A DNA stretch of 50,724 bases from an uncultured Acetatifactor sp. GTDB taxonomy: Bacteria > Bacillota > Clostridia > Lachnospirales > Lachnospiraceae. Location: contig CAJGCP010000013.1 of NCBI GenBank assembly GCA_904501885.1, positions 1 through 50,724 on the forward strand, read 5' to 3'. This document shows positions 26,366 to 34,128 of the stretch, one piece after another (position 1 is the stretch's first letter; each line of letters opens with the position of its first letter). The notes beneath the pieces were generated by a model. That model searched no databases, was not told the DNA's origin, and saw only the letters and a list, made by a program, of their open reading frames with translations. The position numbers were made by a program, and so were the translations under genes.

Positions 26366-26992
26366 TTATTCAAGCAACTCCGACACATTACATCTTAATG
26401 CCTTGGCAAGTCTCAGAACAATGTCCATCTGCGCCTTATTTAGGTCCTTGCTCTTACGCTCATATGCTCGAATGGTGTTAAGGGATACGCCTGATGCGCA
26501 GGCAAGTTCCTCCTGGGTTAACCCACAATGTTTCCGTATCTTTTTCAATTTGCTTTCGCTCTTTTCGAAATGGGCATCCAGCACTTCATAACTTTTCTGA
26601 ATATCAGCTTCGTGAATCGTCCCGTATAGCCCCAGCAATTCATCGTAAGAGATCGTATCCAGTATGCTTTTGAAACTACGGCTGGAGTACCATTGATAAT
26701 GGGTCAGCATCCATCCCACCCAATAGGCCGGGCTCCTGTCATACTGCTTTACCACTTCTATCTCATAGACTTCTCCAGTGGTCTTTTCTATCACCTCATA
26801 GCACATCTCTAATCCGCTTTTCCCTGCAATATATTTGGGGTTACCGCATTCAATTTGCGCTGCCACATCTGATTGGATAAAGCGCCTTAAGAACTCATCT
26901 CCGGGAATTCCATACACTTCCACCGCATCATGAAGCATATTGCCCACGGTACGGGAAGTTTTACTTAGATATAATGGACTGTAAGCGTGCAT
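26366..26992 (-). CDS. XRE-type regulator, probable antitoxin of the DUF3990 pair
   Basis: This 208-residue protein has a C-terminal Cro/CI helix-turn-helix at about residues 148-205 (IRKHCGLTQEELACASGVSLNTIRAYERKSKDLNKAQMDIVLRLAKAL). The N-terminal ~130 residues (SKTSRTVGNMLHDAVEVYGIPGDEF...) match no domain I can name and may bind the partner. It overlaps the upstream DUF3990 gene by 32 bp, indicating tight coupling. Two identical-arm palindromes at the shared promoter are likely its operators. The antitoxin role is inferred from this toxin-first layout with a DNA-binding second gene. The start could also be GTG 26995. Confidence 0.8.
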   Translation of the reverse strand: MHAYSPLYLSKTSRTVGNMLHDAVEVYGIPGDEFLRRFIQSDVAAQIECGNPKYIAGKSGLEMCYEVIEKTTGEVYEIEVVKQYDRSPAYWVGWMLTHYQWYSSRSFKSILDTISYDELLGLYGTIHEADIQKSYEVLDAHFEKSESKLKKIRKHCGLTQEELACASGVSLNTIRAYERKSKDLNKAQMDIVLRLAKALRCNVSELLE

Positions 26993-27662
26993 CACCCTGC
27001 TTCATCTCCTCCCTGATAATATCCAAAACAAAAATATCATCTTTCATCAACTGTGGATTCTTCTTTTGACCTGCGTAGGCAGTTCTTGCCTCATGGTCTC
27101 TTTCTGTTCTCTTATAATAGTATTCGCGATAATCAGCCACTTCGTACTCCACGAATTCTATACCTTCAAAAGAACGCTTGGACAAAAGTACCACCTGTTC
27201 TCCTAAAACTCCTAACTGCATAGCATGGTTTAGATCCCGCAGAGAAATCGAATTATTCACAAAATCTTCCGCAAAAGAAAAATAGGAATCATCCGCCCGA
27301 TACCCCACGATCACATCCACATCTTTTGTGTTAGGCAAAAAATGGGAAAGAATGTACTCTCTTGCGCTGTTTCCCACAGGAGAGGTGATGTCAAATTTTC
27401 TATTGGCCAATAAAATGGCCAGCCAATTTAGGATATTGAACTCCCCCTGTGTCAAATACATCACGTTCATTCCGTCCATGTGCATGATATATTTATTGGC
27501 ATACCCGTCGTTCTTGACAGGGCATGCCCATTCCTTGGCAAGTTCCGGGCTCTCCGTACAGTAAAATCCCTGTCCGTAGTCATTGTATTTTTTGCCGACG
27601 CCAAACTTCGGCGCCTCTACGATTTGTTGCGAACCGTGGTAGATAATGATATCTTGATTCAT
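26961..27662 (-). CDS. DUF3990 protein, probable ADP-ribosyltransferase-fold toxin
   Basis: This 233-residue protein starts with IIIYHGSQQIVEAP and KYNDYGQGFYCTESPELAKEWA, the motifs of DUF3990. That family resembles ADP-ribosyltransferases; H9, Y34 and E155 (in GVLGEQVVLL) are in the right order for an H-Y-E type active site, which is my inference. It is first in a two-gene operon with an XRE regulator and starts at ATG 27662 behind a strong regulated promoter. Target and NAD use are unknown. It lies outside the lysS element, in chromosomal-type context. Confidence 0.8.
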   Translation of the reverse strand: MNQDIIIYHGSQQIVEAPKFGVGKKYNDYGQGFYCTESPELAKEWACPVKNDGYANKYIMHMDGMNVMYLTQGEFNILNWLAILLANRKFDITSPVGNSAREYILSHFLPNTKDVDVIVGYRADDSYFSFAEDFVNNSISLRDLNHAMQLGVLGEQVVLLSKRSFEGIEFVEYEVADYREYYYKRTERDHEARTAYAGQKKNPQLMKDDIFVLDIIREEMKQGDARLQSIISK

Positions 27663-27676
27663 ATATGCCCCCGAGG

Positions 27677-27731
27677 TAATACTGTGGTATTAGTTTTGTT
27701 TTATTGTAATACTATGGTATTAGGATGTCAA
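27677..27731 (-). promoter_or_regulatory. Promoter with two palindromic operators for the DUF3990/XRE pair
   Basis: On the minus strand TTGACA (27731-27726), 17 bp, TACAAT (27708-27703) form a near-consensus promoter. TAATAC-N4-GTATTA occurs twice: at 27707-27722, within the spacer, and at 27677-27692, around +10 to +25. The sites are 30 bp apart, about three helical turns, so two dimers could bind the same face of DNA. Confidence 0.85.
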
Positions 27732-27783
27732 TGAGAAAAGTGAGGCTCTCGAAAAACACAAATAAAGTTATGTACTTCAAGAC

Positions 27784-27811
27784 AAAAAAGCAACCGTATC
27801 CGGTTGCCTTT
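27784..27811 (-). terminator. Terminator of the AlaX gene
   Basis: On the minus strand, the stem GGCAACCGG/CCGTTGC-type hairpin (GCAACCG with CGGTTGC in the plus strand) is followed by TTTTTT. Confidence 0.85.
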
Positions 27812-27820
27812 CCTTCTCTC

Positions 27821-29047
27821 TTATTCCTTCTTCAACAAAACTTCTCTAACAAACTCCTCTATCTCACTTCTCTCGCGCATCGCTATCTTCCCCTGGGCAT
27901 ACCCAGGCTTGCCGCCGCCCTTGCCTGAAAACTGCTCATTCAGAGCCTTCACTACAGACTGTACATCTTGGTTTTTACTACTTACCACATAGATGTATTC
28001 CTCCGCGTTTCTTGATAGCAACAGGCACATGCCACAGCCCTCTTCCACATAGTGGTTCGCGCAGTATCTCAGTTCCTCGAAGGACAAGCCCTCAGCAATA
28101 CCATACACTGCATCTTCCGTTCTCTGCACCTCTAACTCGCAGAGCGCTAGTCGACATGACAGCCTGCGATTCTCATAGCACAAATCCTGATACTCGTCGT
28201 ATCGTTTGCGCACGGTTTCCAGGATGCCTTCTCGGGTAGCAGAGGTCAAACGCATCAATTCCTTAGCGGTTGCATTGAGACGAATATACTCCTGCAACGC
28301 CACACTTCCCGCCACCAGTTCTATTCTGGTGCCCTGCTTGTGAGGGTAAAAGTTAAGTACCTTAATCAGTCCCACTTCGCCCGTTCTCGCCACATGGGGT
28401 GCGCAGCATGCGCAGGCATCTATCCCCTCGCCGATGGTTACAATACGCAAATCCTCAGTGATGTCCAACTTGCTTCTGTACTCTAATGTTTCTAATTCCT
28501 CTGCCGTAGGATACCACGCCACAATCTCTGCATTTTGATAGATGGCTGCGTTTGCCGCCAGTTCTATCCTATCTATGTCCTCCGCCGTAAGTGGTCCGTT
28601 AAAATCAACCACCATCATTCTGTCATTCATATGGAAGCCCACATTATCGTAATGGTATAAATTGTGCACCATGCCCGATAAAATATGTTCTCCTGTATGA
28701 GCCTGCATCCTGGCATATCGTAGTGGCCAATCAATTTCGCATTCTACAACTGCGCCCTTCTGTAGTTTCAGGTTCCGGGCTTCGTTCTCCTCCGATGCAA
28801 TGCCCTGCACATCCCCTTCCCGCGATTCTATCTGCAGGAAGTGCATCACTCTGCCATCCACCTCCTGCACATCCAACACCGGAAAGCCGCCTATGGTTCC
28901 TCCGTCGGGCGCCTGTCCGCCACCCTCAGGGAAAAAAGCAGTACGGTCCAGCTCGACTCCATAGTTCCCGTGGATTTCCCGGCAGGATAAAATGGTCGCC
29001 GTGAAGCTTCTACAATATGCATCTTTGAAGTACAGTCTATCTGTCAT
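27821..29047 (-). CDS. Alanyl-tRNA editing protein (AlaX-like) with DHHA1 domain
   Basis: This 408-residue protein hydrolyses mischarged tRNA-Ala. The editing domain begins with the alanyl-tRNA-synthetase OB-like segment (ELDRTAFFPEGGGQAPDGG) and has the zinc motif HTGEH near residue 117 with the CxxxH partner CACCAPH near residue 212. A coiled linker leads to the C-terminal DHHA1 domain with GKGGGKPGYAQGK. Length and DHHA1 place it in the long AlaX-L group. It is a single gene with a terminator directly after it, downstream of the MFS/oxidoreductase operon. Confidence 0.94.
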   Translation of the reverse strand: MTDRLYFKDAYCRSFTATILSCREIHGNYGVELDRTAFFPEGGGQAPDGGTIGGFPVLDVQEVDGRVMHFLQIESREGDVQGIASEENEARNLKLQKGAVVECEIDWPLRYARMQAHTGEHILSGMVHNLYHYDNVGFHMNDRMMVVDFNGPLTAEDIDRIELAANAAIYQNAEIVAWYPTAEELETLEYRSKLDITEDLRIVTIGEGIDACACCAPHVARTGEVGLIKVLNFYPHKQGTRIELVAGSVALQEYIRLNATAKELMRLTSATREGILETVRKRYDEYQDLCYENRRLSCRLALCELEVQRTEDAVYGIAEGLSFEELRYCANHYVEEGCGMCLLLSRNAEEYIYVVSSKNQDVQSVVKALNEQFSGKGGGKPGYAQGKIAMRERSEIEEFVREVLLKKE

Positions 29048-29107
29048 TATCTGTCCATACCTTCACTTTCATCTACCATTTCAAAGTTAAAAGTTCATAA
29101 ATCTCTC

Positions 29108-30376
29108 TTATTTTCTCCTTGGCCACACCACCAACATCCCTAAGAACATCAATCCTGCCCAGATCAAAATCAAATTGCCCCAACCAATCCGGTTCACTGC
29201 ATTTGCAAACAAACTGGAAGCAATGGCCGCCGACATGTAGCTGGCAAAATCCAAAAATCCTGTGGCAGTAGAAGTCATACCGGTATCTCGCAGGCCCGGA
29301 CAATATCTGGTCCAAAGCATGGAGGATGCCACCTGTTCAAAAACGATGGCCAACACCAGCAATGCAATATTGATCCACCTTTGACCGATGAAATAAGCGC
29401 CCACGAACGCCACGGTACTGACAGCAAACCCAAGGAATATCGTGGTATGCATACTGTTGTGCAGTTTGGTGTACAGAAACACCGCCAAAAATGCGGAAGT
29501 AGAAATCAACAATGTCACCACCGTAAACATGGCAGAACTCATCTCTGTAGAGAATCCCAGGTACTGGGTCAAATAAGTAGGAATCCAAAATACCACAGTG
29601 GTACGCACCACACCGGTCAGCATCGCAATGGGCGTAAAACGGATAATCTCATGCTCAATGAGAGAACGGATGCCCACCTTCCATTGATGGCGTTTCGCCA
29701 TACGTCTGTGGACCTTATCATCAGCAGACGCATCATCTCCAAACTCTATATCTGCATAAGCGTCACTGCTTGCGCCAAACTGGTGGTATCTCACGATGCC
29801 CTTACGACGCATCATGGCAAAGCCCAATAGGCACAAACACCCCATCACAATCAACGCAGCACTACCGCTTTGAATGACCTGCTGCCATCCCAGGAATACC
29901 GCTACAACGCCCGCCAGCGGTGCTCCCAAAAGAGCACCCATCTCGTAGCCCAAGCCGCAATACACGGCATGGGTCTGCGTGGTGTTCTCCGCTGTAATTT
30001 TAACCATTGGTGCAAAAATCATGGACAAAAAGAATCCCATCATACCATAGACAATACTGACTGCCTCCGGCAAATCTGCCAGCAGAGAAAAACCAATACC
30101 GCAGGCTCCTGCAAAAATCAAACCAAAACTGATCATGAAGTTTGCCCTGATTTTATCACCGATGATACCGTTTAACAGCTGTCCAACCGCATAGCAAAAG
30201 AAAAACAGAGAAGATAATGTACCGATAAACTCCGTGCTGAACACGCCCTTCTCTATCATCTCCGGCGACGCCGCGCTCAAAATATTTCTTCCTAAATAAG
30301 TAATCAAATAAGCAACAGAACACATTCCTCCGATGAGAAATGCGTTCTTCGCTTCTTTCGTCCGAACTAGTTTCAT
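29108..30376 (-). CDS. MFS transporter (organophosphate/UhpC-GlpT-like)
   Basis: This 422-residue transporter has 12 predicted helices. The N-terminal YLGRNILSAASPEMIEKG and the conserved GQLLNGIIGDKIRANFMI between helices 2 and 3 resemble the OPA branch of the MFS (UhpC/GlpT). A ~50-residue acidic cytoplasmic loop (QFGASSDAYADIEFGDDASADD) lies between helices 6 and 7. The start is ATG 30376, overlapping the stop of the Gfo/Idh/MocA gene as ATGA, so it is translationally coupled; an earlier GTG at 30388 is less likely. The substrate is probably a sugar derivative handled by the partner dehydrogenase. Confidence 0.88.
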   Translation of the reverse strand: MKLVRTKEAKNAFLIGGMCSVAYLITYLGRNILSAASPEMIEKGVFSTEFIGTLSSLFFFCYAVGQLLNGIIGDKIRANFMISFGLIFAGACGIGFSLLADLPEAVSIVYGMMGFFLSMIFAPMVKITAENTTQTHAVYCGLGYEMGALLGAPLAGVVAVFLGWQQVIQSGSAALIVMGCLCLLGFAMMRRKGIVRYHQFGASSDAYADIEFGDDASADDKVHRRMAKRHQWKVGIRSLIEHEIIRFTPIAMLTGVVRTTVVFWIPTYLTQYLGFSTEMSSAMFTVVTLLISTSAFLAVFLYTKLHNSMHTTIFLGFAVSTVAFVGAYFIGQRWINIALLVLAIVFEQVASSMLWTRYCPGLRDTGMTSTATGFLDFASYMSAAIASSLFANAVNRIGWGNLILIWAGLMFLGMLVVWPRRK

Positions 30377-31362
30377 TCTGTTGTACACTCCGCATTGTCA
30401 AATGCTCGAATCACCACACGCAAAGGATGCAGTTCTTCTTCCAAGGACATGGGCATAGGATCCCCATACAACAAGTGTCCGATCAGCAAAGTCAGGAAAT
30501 CCACACATCCACTATCCGTCACGTCTATAGCACCTTCATCCCCATTCGCATTGGTATAAAGATGCGTTTTTGTACCGCCATCCGTAATCTCCAGCATTCC
30601 TTCTGTACCAAAGATCCGCACACTTTCATTTCCATACACGGGAAATCCCGCAGGTCGTAAATAATTGACACAAGCACTTGCCACACCACCATTATTCAAG
30701 GTCATCATCCAGGAGGAGGCTGTATATAGTCCCTTCTCAGGGTCTACATTGCCCAAGTGTGTCTGACGCACCTGTACTTCCTTCACCTCTAATCCGGTAA
30801 TATGTTCGATAAAACGCATGGCATGGATGCCAACCTGACGCACCAAACCGCCATCCGTCTCTTCGTCCTGGGGTCTGTATGCCATGTTCAACGGATAGGA
30901 CTTTTGTACATATACCTGCACCACCTCACCGATTTTACCACTTCTCACGATTTTTCTGGCTGTCCAATAGGGCTCCACGCAGACACTTCCCGCCATCTCA
31001 TGGAATTCTACACCATTTTCTTTGGCTGTTGCAACCAAACGGTCCACACCTGCTTCCGTGTATGACGCAGGTTTTTCTGCATAAACATGCTTGCCCGCCT
31101 TCAGGCATTTGATGGCATCCTCTTCCTGGTCACCACGATTGTGCGAACATAAACTGATCAAGTCAAGCCTGTCATCCTGCAACATTTCTTCCAAGGTATC
31201 ATAATATGTAATCTCGTTTTTGCAGTGCTCGCGGAATTCATTTTTCCAGTAGTCATCTGCGCCGCAAACAGCTGTCATCTCAGCCTCAGGGTTATCATAT
31301 AATGCCTTGTGAATCTGATGTCCCCAGAATCCATATAAACCCACGCTCAATTTTTTATTCAT
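30373..31362 (-). CDS. Gfo/Idh/MocA-family oxidoreductase
   Basis: This 329-residue NAD(P)-dependent dehydrogenase opens with a Rossmann fold (KLSVGLYGFWGHQIHKALYDNPEAEMTAVCGADD) and has the catalytic-lysine motif AGKHVYAEKPASYT around residue 97. The C-terminal domain (GGLVRQVGIHAMRFIEHITGLEVKEVQV) is typical of sugar/cyclitol dehydrogenases. GAGGAGGT lies upstream of the ATG. It forms an operon with the MFS transporter, implying import and oxidation of one compound; which one is unknown. Confidence 0.92.
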   Translation of the reverse strand: MNKKLSVGLYGFWGHQIHKALYDNPEAEMTAVCGADDYWKNEFREHCKNEITYYDTLEEMLQDDRLDLISLCSHNRGDQEEDAIKCLKAGKHVYAEKPASYTEAGVDRLVATAKENGVEFHEMAGSVCVEPYWTARKIVRSGKIGEVVQVYVQKSYPLNMAYRPQDEETDGGLVRQVGIHAMRFIEHITGLEVKEVQVRQTHLGNVDPEKGLYTASSWMMTLNNGGVASACVNYLRPAGFPVYGNESVRIFGTEGMLEITDGGTKTHLYTNANGDEGAIDVTDSGCVDFLTLLIGHLLYGDPMPMSLEEELHPLRVVIRAFDNAECTTE

Positions 31363-31460
31363 TGCGAGATTACCTCCTCAGCATCATTTATCTTGATTAT
31401 AACATTTCAGGCATAGAAAACAATTGCTTTTCTTGTTCAATTTTATACTTATTTATCAGT

Positions 31461-31631
31461 TTACATCATCTCATACTGCATCATTTCATATTTTAATTTG
31501 CTGCCCTCTACAATCTCAGAGGGCAACAGCGCTCTCGCCACTAATTTGATGTCATCGGATTCGATATCTGTCCGACGCAGATTTGCATAATCTCCATCTA
31601 TTCTTACTACTTCATAATACCAGGTTTCCAT
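31461..31631 (-). CDS. 56-residue protein of unknown function
   Basis: A complete small gene, ATG 31631 to TAA 31461. The protein opens METWYYEVVRIDGDYA and ends in a Met/Tyr-rich tail (KYEMMQYEMM); in between it is highly charged (LRRTDIESDDIKLVARAL). It has no membrane span or metal motif. An SD-like GGAGAAGAG precedes the start. It has its own near-consensus promoter crossed by a long inverted repeat (31678-31726). I believe similar short proteins occur in Lachnospiraceae, but I cannot give a function. It is the first gene beyond the relocated lysS terminator. Confidence 0.7.
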   Translation of the reverse strand: METWYYEVVRIDGDYANLRRTDIESDDIKLVARALLPSEIVEGSKLKYEMMQYEMM

Positions 31632-31677
31632 TCTTCTCTTCTCCTAAAATCAAAAGTTTTTCCAACATCCTTCTGCT

Positions 31678-31726
31678 AGGGAACTTTTATGCATTCTATT
31701 ATATGCAAAAGTTCCCTATTTCTCAA
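31678..31726 (-). promoter_or_regulatory. Promoter with long inverted repeat for the 56-residue gene
   Basis: On the minus strand TTGAGA (31726-31721), 17 bp, TATAAT (31703-31698). The inverted repeat AGGGAACTTTT...AAAAGTTCCCT (31717-31707 and 31688-31678), with inner TGCAT/ATGCA, brackets the -10. It is probably an operator or a start-site hairpin. Confidence 0.75.
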
Positions 31727-31735
31727 TATTATTTC

Positions 31736-31767
31736 AAAAAAGGCTCCCCGAAACTTCAGGAAGCCTT
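31736..31767 (-). terminator. Original lysS terminator, now left of the element
   Basis: On the minus strand AAGGCTTCC and GGGGAGCCTT form a stem followed by TTTTTT. It lies 13 bases after the left copy of the lysS 3' end, so before insertion it would have ended the lysS transcript. Confidence 0.8.
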
Positions 31768-31779
31768 ACAATGGCAATA

Positions 31780-31801
31780 TTTTATTTATCCAACCTCTTC
31801 A
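31780..31801. repeat. Left attachment repeat (copy of lysS 3' end)
   Basis: These 22 bp match 38187-38208 except for one base. On the minus strand they read as the last codons of lysS through its TAA and following A tract. This is the left junction of the element. Confidence 0.85.
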
Positions 31802-31921
31802 GGATTAGGATTTACAGCCTTAAATAAGCGCTTATAACTCCTTATAACCCACTAATGCAAGGCACATAAGTATCTGTACTTCACGTAACTCCCTATAAGT
31901 TTTTATATCTCTTTCGCAAAA

Positions 31922-31941
31922 TGTCGTAAAAGTTGTCGTAA
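31922..31941. repeat. Paired TGTCGTAA sites near the left end
   Basis: TGTCGTAA occurs at 31922-31929 and 31934-31941, 12 bp apart, just after the integrase fragment stop. The same octamer pair occurs near the right end in the same orientation. They are candidate arm-type binding sites of the recombinase. Confidence 0.6.
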
Positions 31942-31946
31942 AATCT

Positions 31947-32179
31947 CTAACAGATTTTTATTTCCCCTTCCAGTCTTGCAAAGGATTCCTGCTTACGCTC
32001 TTTCATGGCTTCATTGTAGATATTCGTTATCGTTGTAATATCACTATGCCCATAATCTCTTGAATGATTTTCAAATCTGTTTCATTTTCACAAAACCTTG
32101 TACAAAAGGTATGTCTAAGATTATTTACACTGAAATGAGGTATTAAAACCGACTGACGATATTCTTTTTTCACATTCTA
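31947..32179 (-). pseudogene. C-terminal fragment of a tyrosine recombinase (integrase), frameshifted
   Basis: On the minus strand the frame reads VKKEYRQSVLIPHFSVNNLR then HTFCTRFCENETDLKIIQEIMG. After this a single missing base near 32046-32050 breaks the frame, and the next frame continues HSDITTITNIYNEAMKERKQ to a TAG at 31947. The box II Arg/His (LRHTF), the His of GHSD and the Tyr nucleophile of IYNEA are all recognisable. The N-terminal and core regions are absent. It is dead as written, explaining why the element looks fixed. Confidence 0.85.
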
Positions 32180-32192
32180 TGCACTTATCCCA

Positions 32193-33182
32193 TCAAAATG
32201 TTTGAATACAACTCCAAATATACTTCAATATCTTTTCTTGCGAGCACAAATCATTTTCAATATAAAATTTTTCTATAGAATTTTCATCTATCACTTCTTG
32301 ACATTTTTCATCGCTTGCATATCCCTCTCTTTTTTCTTTCCAAGGAATTTGACTATGACTTATCATTTCCAATATTTTAGGCGAATACAATCCAAATGTC
32401 TTTATAACCATATCAATTGCTGCAATCTCTTCATCCGAAACTTTTGACAACATACATCCATGATTGCTATATATACCATTATCAATCGGTTTATATCCAT
32501 ATGATTTGTATTTTGCATATATGCAAGGATATACCGGCCCATGCATCCACGCTTCACTTGCATTCGGAATTAATTGCCTTCCATTTAATGCATAACATAC
32601 ACCATTTGAAAAAAACAGTAACTTTTCCAATGCCAAAGGTGTTACCTCATCTAAATGCGTAACAATATAGTTTGCAATTTGATCTATTTTTGAATTTTCA
32701 ATTTCTAACAATCTTTCGTATCGTAAACCTATTTTTTTATACGCAACACTCCTCAACTTCTCTTTATTTTTCTCAACTAATTGTATAAAAAACTTCTCTT
32801 CTTCTAATATCTGCTTCAATACATCAGAAAACTCTTTTGCAGGAATAGCCCCATCGAAGTATCGTTTTATTGTTGCTTTACCAAAACCCGCAACATCAGC
32901 CAACACCTCTTTTCCTATATCATATTTATTTAATATTTCTGAAATTTCATTAATAGTGATAATCCCCTTTTTCTTTTTGTATGCTTTAATTTTTGTCGCA
33001 GATTTCCTACTATTGTAGTCAATATCTGTTGCAACTTCACTTCTACAACATTTGCAACATCCAACCCTAAATATAAACTCTACATTTTCTCCTTTATACT
33101 CTTCAACAATTTTCTTTTCAACAATTTCAAACTCCACTAAATCTTCACACTCATTGCAATAAGCCAATCTTTCATTATTCAT
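32193..33182 (-). CDS. Panacea-domain antitoxin with MqsA-like zinc ribbon and HTH
   Basis: This 329-residue protein has three parts. Residues 1-50 form a zinc ribbon (C9xxC12 and C42-C46 cluster). Residues ~72-130 look like an MqsA/Xre-type helix-turn-helix (TINEISEILNKYDIGKEVLADVAGFGKATIKRYFDG). Residues ~164-300 are a Panacea (DUF4065/SocA-like) domain: IDQIANYIVTHLDEVTPLALEKLLFFSNG...EAWMHGPVYPCIYAKYK. Panacea proteins are antitoxins that pair with diverse toxins. A 32-bp palindrome lies 50 bp upstream, a probable operator. The gene before it (33352-33837) is the likely toxin. SD AAGGTGG, four bases before the ATG. Confidence 0.88.
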   Translation of the reverse strand: MNNERLAYCNECEDLVEFEIVEKKIVEEYKGENVEFIFRVGCCKCCRSEVATDIDYNSRKSATKIKAYKKKKGIITINEISEILNKYDIGKEVLADVAGFGKATIKRYFDGAIPAKEFSDVLKQILEEEKFFIQLVEKNKEKLRSVAYKKIGLRYERLLEIENSKIDQIANYIVTHLDEVTPLALEKLLFFSNGVCYALNGRQLIPNASEAWMHGPVYPCIYAKYKSYGYKPIDNGIYSNHGCMLSKVSDEEIAAIDMVIKTFGLYSPKILEMISHSQIPWKEKREGYASDEKCQEVIDENSIEKFYIENDLCSQEKILKYIWSCIQTF

Positions 33183-33231
33183 ATTTCCACCTTTTTCCCC
33201 TTCAAGTTTTCCTTCTTTTCTATTTTTTATA

Positions 33232-33263
33232 CTTTGGTATACAGATTACCCTGTATACCAAAG
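33232..33263. promoter_or_regulatory. 32-bp perfect inverted repeat upstream of the Panacea gene
   Basis: CTTTGGTATACAG (33232-33244), six-base spacer, CTGTATACCAAAG (33251-33263). It lies between the putative toxin stop and the antitoxin start, so the antitoxin probably has its own autoregulated promoter. Confidence 0.75.
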
Positions 33264-33351
33264 CGCTTGTATTTTCATTTGTATGCCTATTTTCTAACTA
33301 TCTAATCAACTATTAATCTTTTTTACCCAAATTTATTATTTACTCTTCTTG

Positions 33352-33837
33352 CTATTTCGTTTCTCTGTTTTTATGAAATGATACCACAAAAACTTTTTTA
33401 TATGGAATTTTTCTGTTATTAATTTTAATGTAAATAAGTACATTCTCTGAGACAACACCGGTTTCATCTGCATCTCGCCTAGCTAGCTTACAGGGGTACT
33501 GAAACACATATAAGTATTCCTGTGGCAATCCCTTTTCTTTCCGTTTCTCTGCACCTTTGCTGAGATCATTTACTTTACCAACAAAATTACTTTGTTTCAA
33601 ATCCTTAAGAATCAGATTTTCATCTTCCGTATCAAAAATATACTCATCTGATAATGACGGATTATATTCTGTCGGTGTCTGCGGAATATAACTCCCATCA
33701 TCAACTGCCGCATATAAATCTTTTAATACCTCAGAAACCTCCGTTGGCAAGCAAGGGACAAGTGGTTTTGCTTCAATCCTTCGTTCAACAGACTCTATTG
33801 GTAATTTCAATAAATGCCCAATGCGTTCTTCGGCCAT
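33352..33837 (-). CDS. Putative toxin partner of the Panacea antitoxin (MqsR/RelE-like C-terminus)
   Basis: This 161-residue protein has an N-terminal acidic region (~1-85) and a C-terminal segment LYVFQYPCKLARRDADE...VLIYIKINNRKIPYKKVFVVSFHKN. The strand pattern ending YIKI...VVSFHK resembles the end of MqsR (VYLKI...LIVSFKEK), an RNA-cleaving toxin of the RelE-like fold. This is a remote similarity judged by eye. The neighbour's MqsA-like zinc ribbon supports it. It has a strong SD (AAGGAGG) and its own promoter and palindrome. Other functions cannot be excluded. Confidence 0.6.
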   Translation of the reverse strand: MAEERIGHLLKLPIESVERRIEAKPLVPCLPTEVSEVLKDLYAAVDDGSYIPQTPTEYNPSLSDEYIFDTEDENLILKDLKQSNFVGKVNDLSKGAEKRKEKGLPQEYLYVFQYPCKLARRDADETGVVSENVLIYIKINNRKIPYKKVFVVSFHKNRETK

Positions 33838-33861
33838 AGACTTCCTCCTTTCATTTTTATT

Positions 33862-33934
33862 TGATACGTTTTTTATTAATTCGCCAAAAACGTATCATTT
33901 AATTACAGTATAACATCGGAATAATTATTGTCAA
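33862..33934 (-). promoter_or_regulatory. Promoter and 36-bp palindrome of the putative toxin gene
   Basis: On the minus strand TTGACA (33934-33929), 16 bp, TATACT (33912-33907). Immediately downstream, TGATACGTTTTT and AAAAACGTATCA (33862-33873, 33886-33897) form perfect 12-bp arms around 12 bases. It covers the expected start site and could be an operator or a 5'-UTR hairpin. Confidence 0.75.
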
Positions 33935-33960
33935 CAGTATTTTTTCTTTATATTGTGGTA

Positions 33961-34024
33961 GCAAGCATAGTATGTGTGGCTACACACATGTGAAACGGAC
34001 TGGAATTCTCCAGTCCATGCTTGT
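33961..34024. other. Nested three-stem (cloverleaf-like) inverted-repeat structure
   Basis: Outer arms CAAGCAT (33962-33968) and ATGCTTG (34017-34023) enclose two perfect hairpins: ATGTGTG-GCTA-CACACAT (33972-33989) and GGACTGGA-ATTC-TCCAGTCC (33997-34016). All three stems are perfect. It is followed by a run of C residues (34032-34039 region). Candidate roles are an oriT/replication origin relic or a structured RNA on either strand. Confidence 0.65.
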
Positions 34025-34128
34025 CAGGGAAGTCCTCGCCCCCCCCTTTTTCATTTTCCTTGCTCTGCCCTCATTGAAGCTCTAAACAAAATATATCCTC
34101 GAACCGAATTCAGTAAAAGTACAAGGTC

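Noticed and set aside
31780..31801. A tRNA gene as the attachment site
   Set aside because: No tRNA-like sequence is present; the repeat is the 3' end of lysS.
33232..33897. CRISPR-like repeats in the element
   Set aside because: The palindromes differ in sequence and are not arrayed with spacers; they fit operators.
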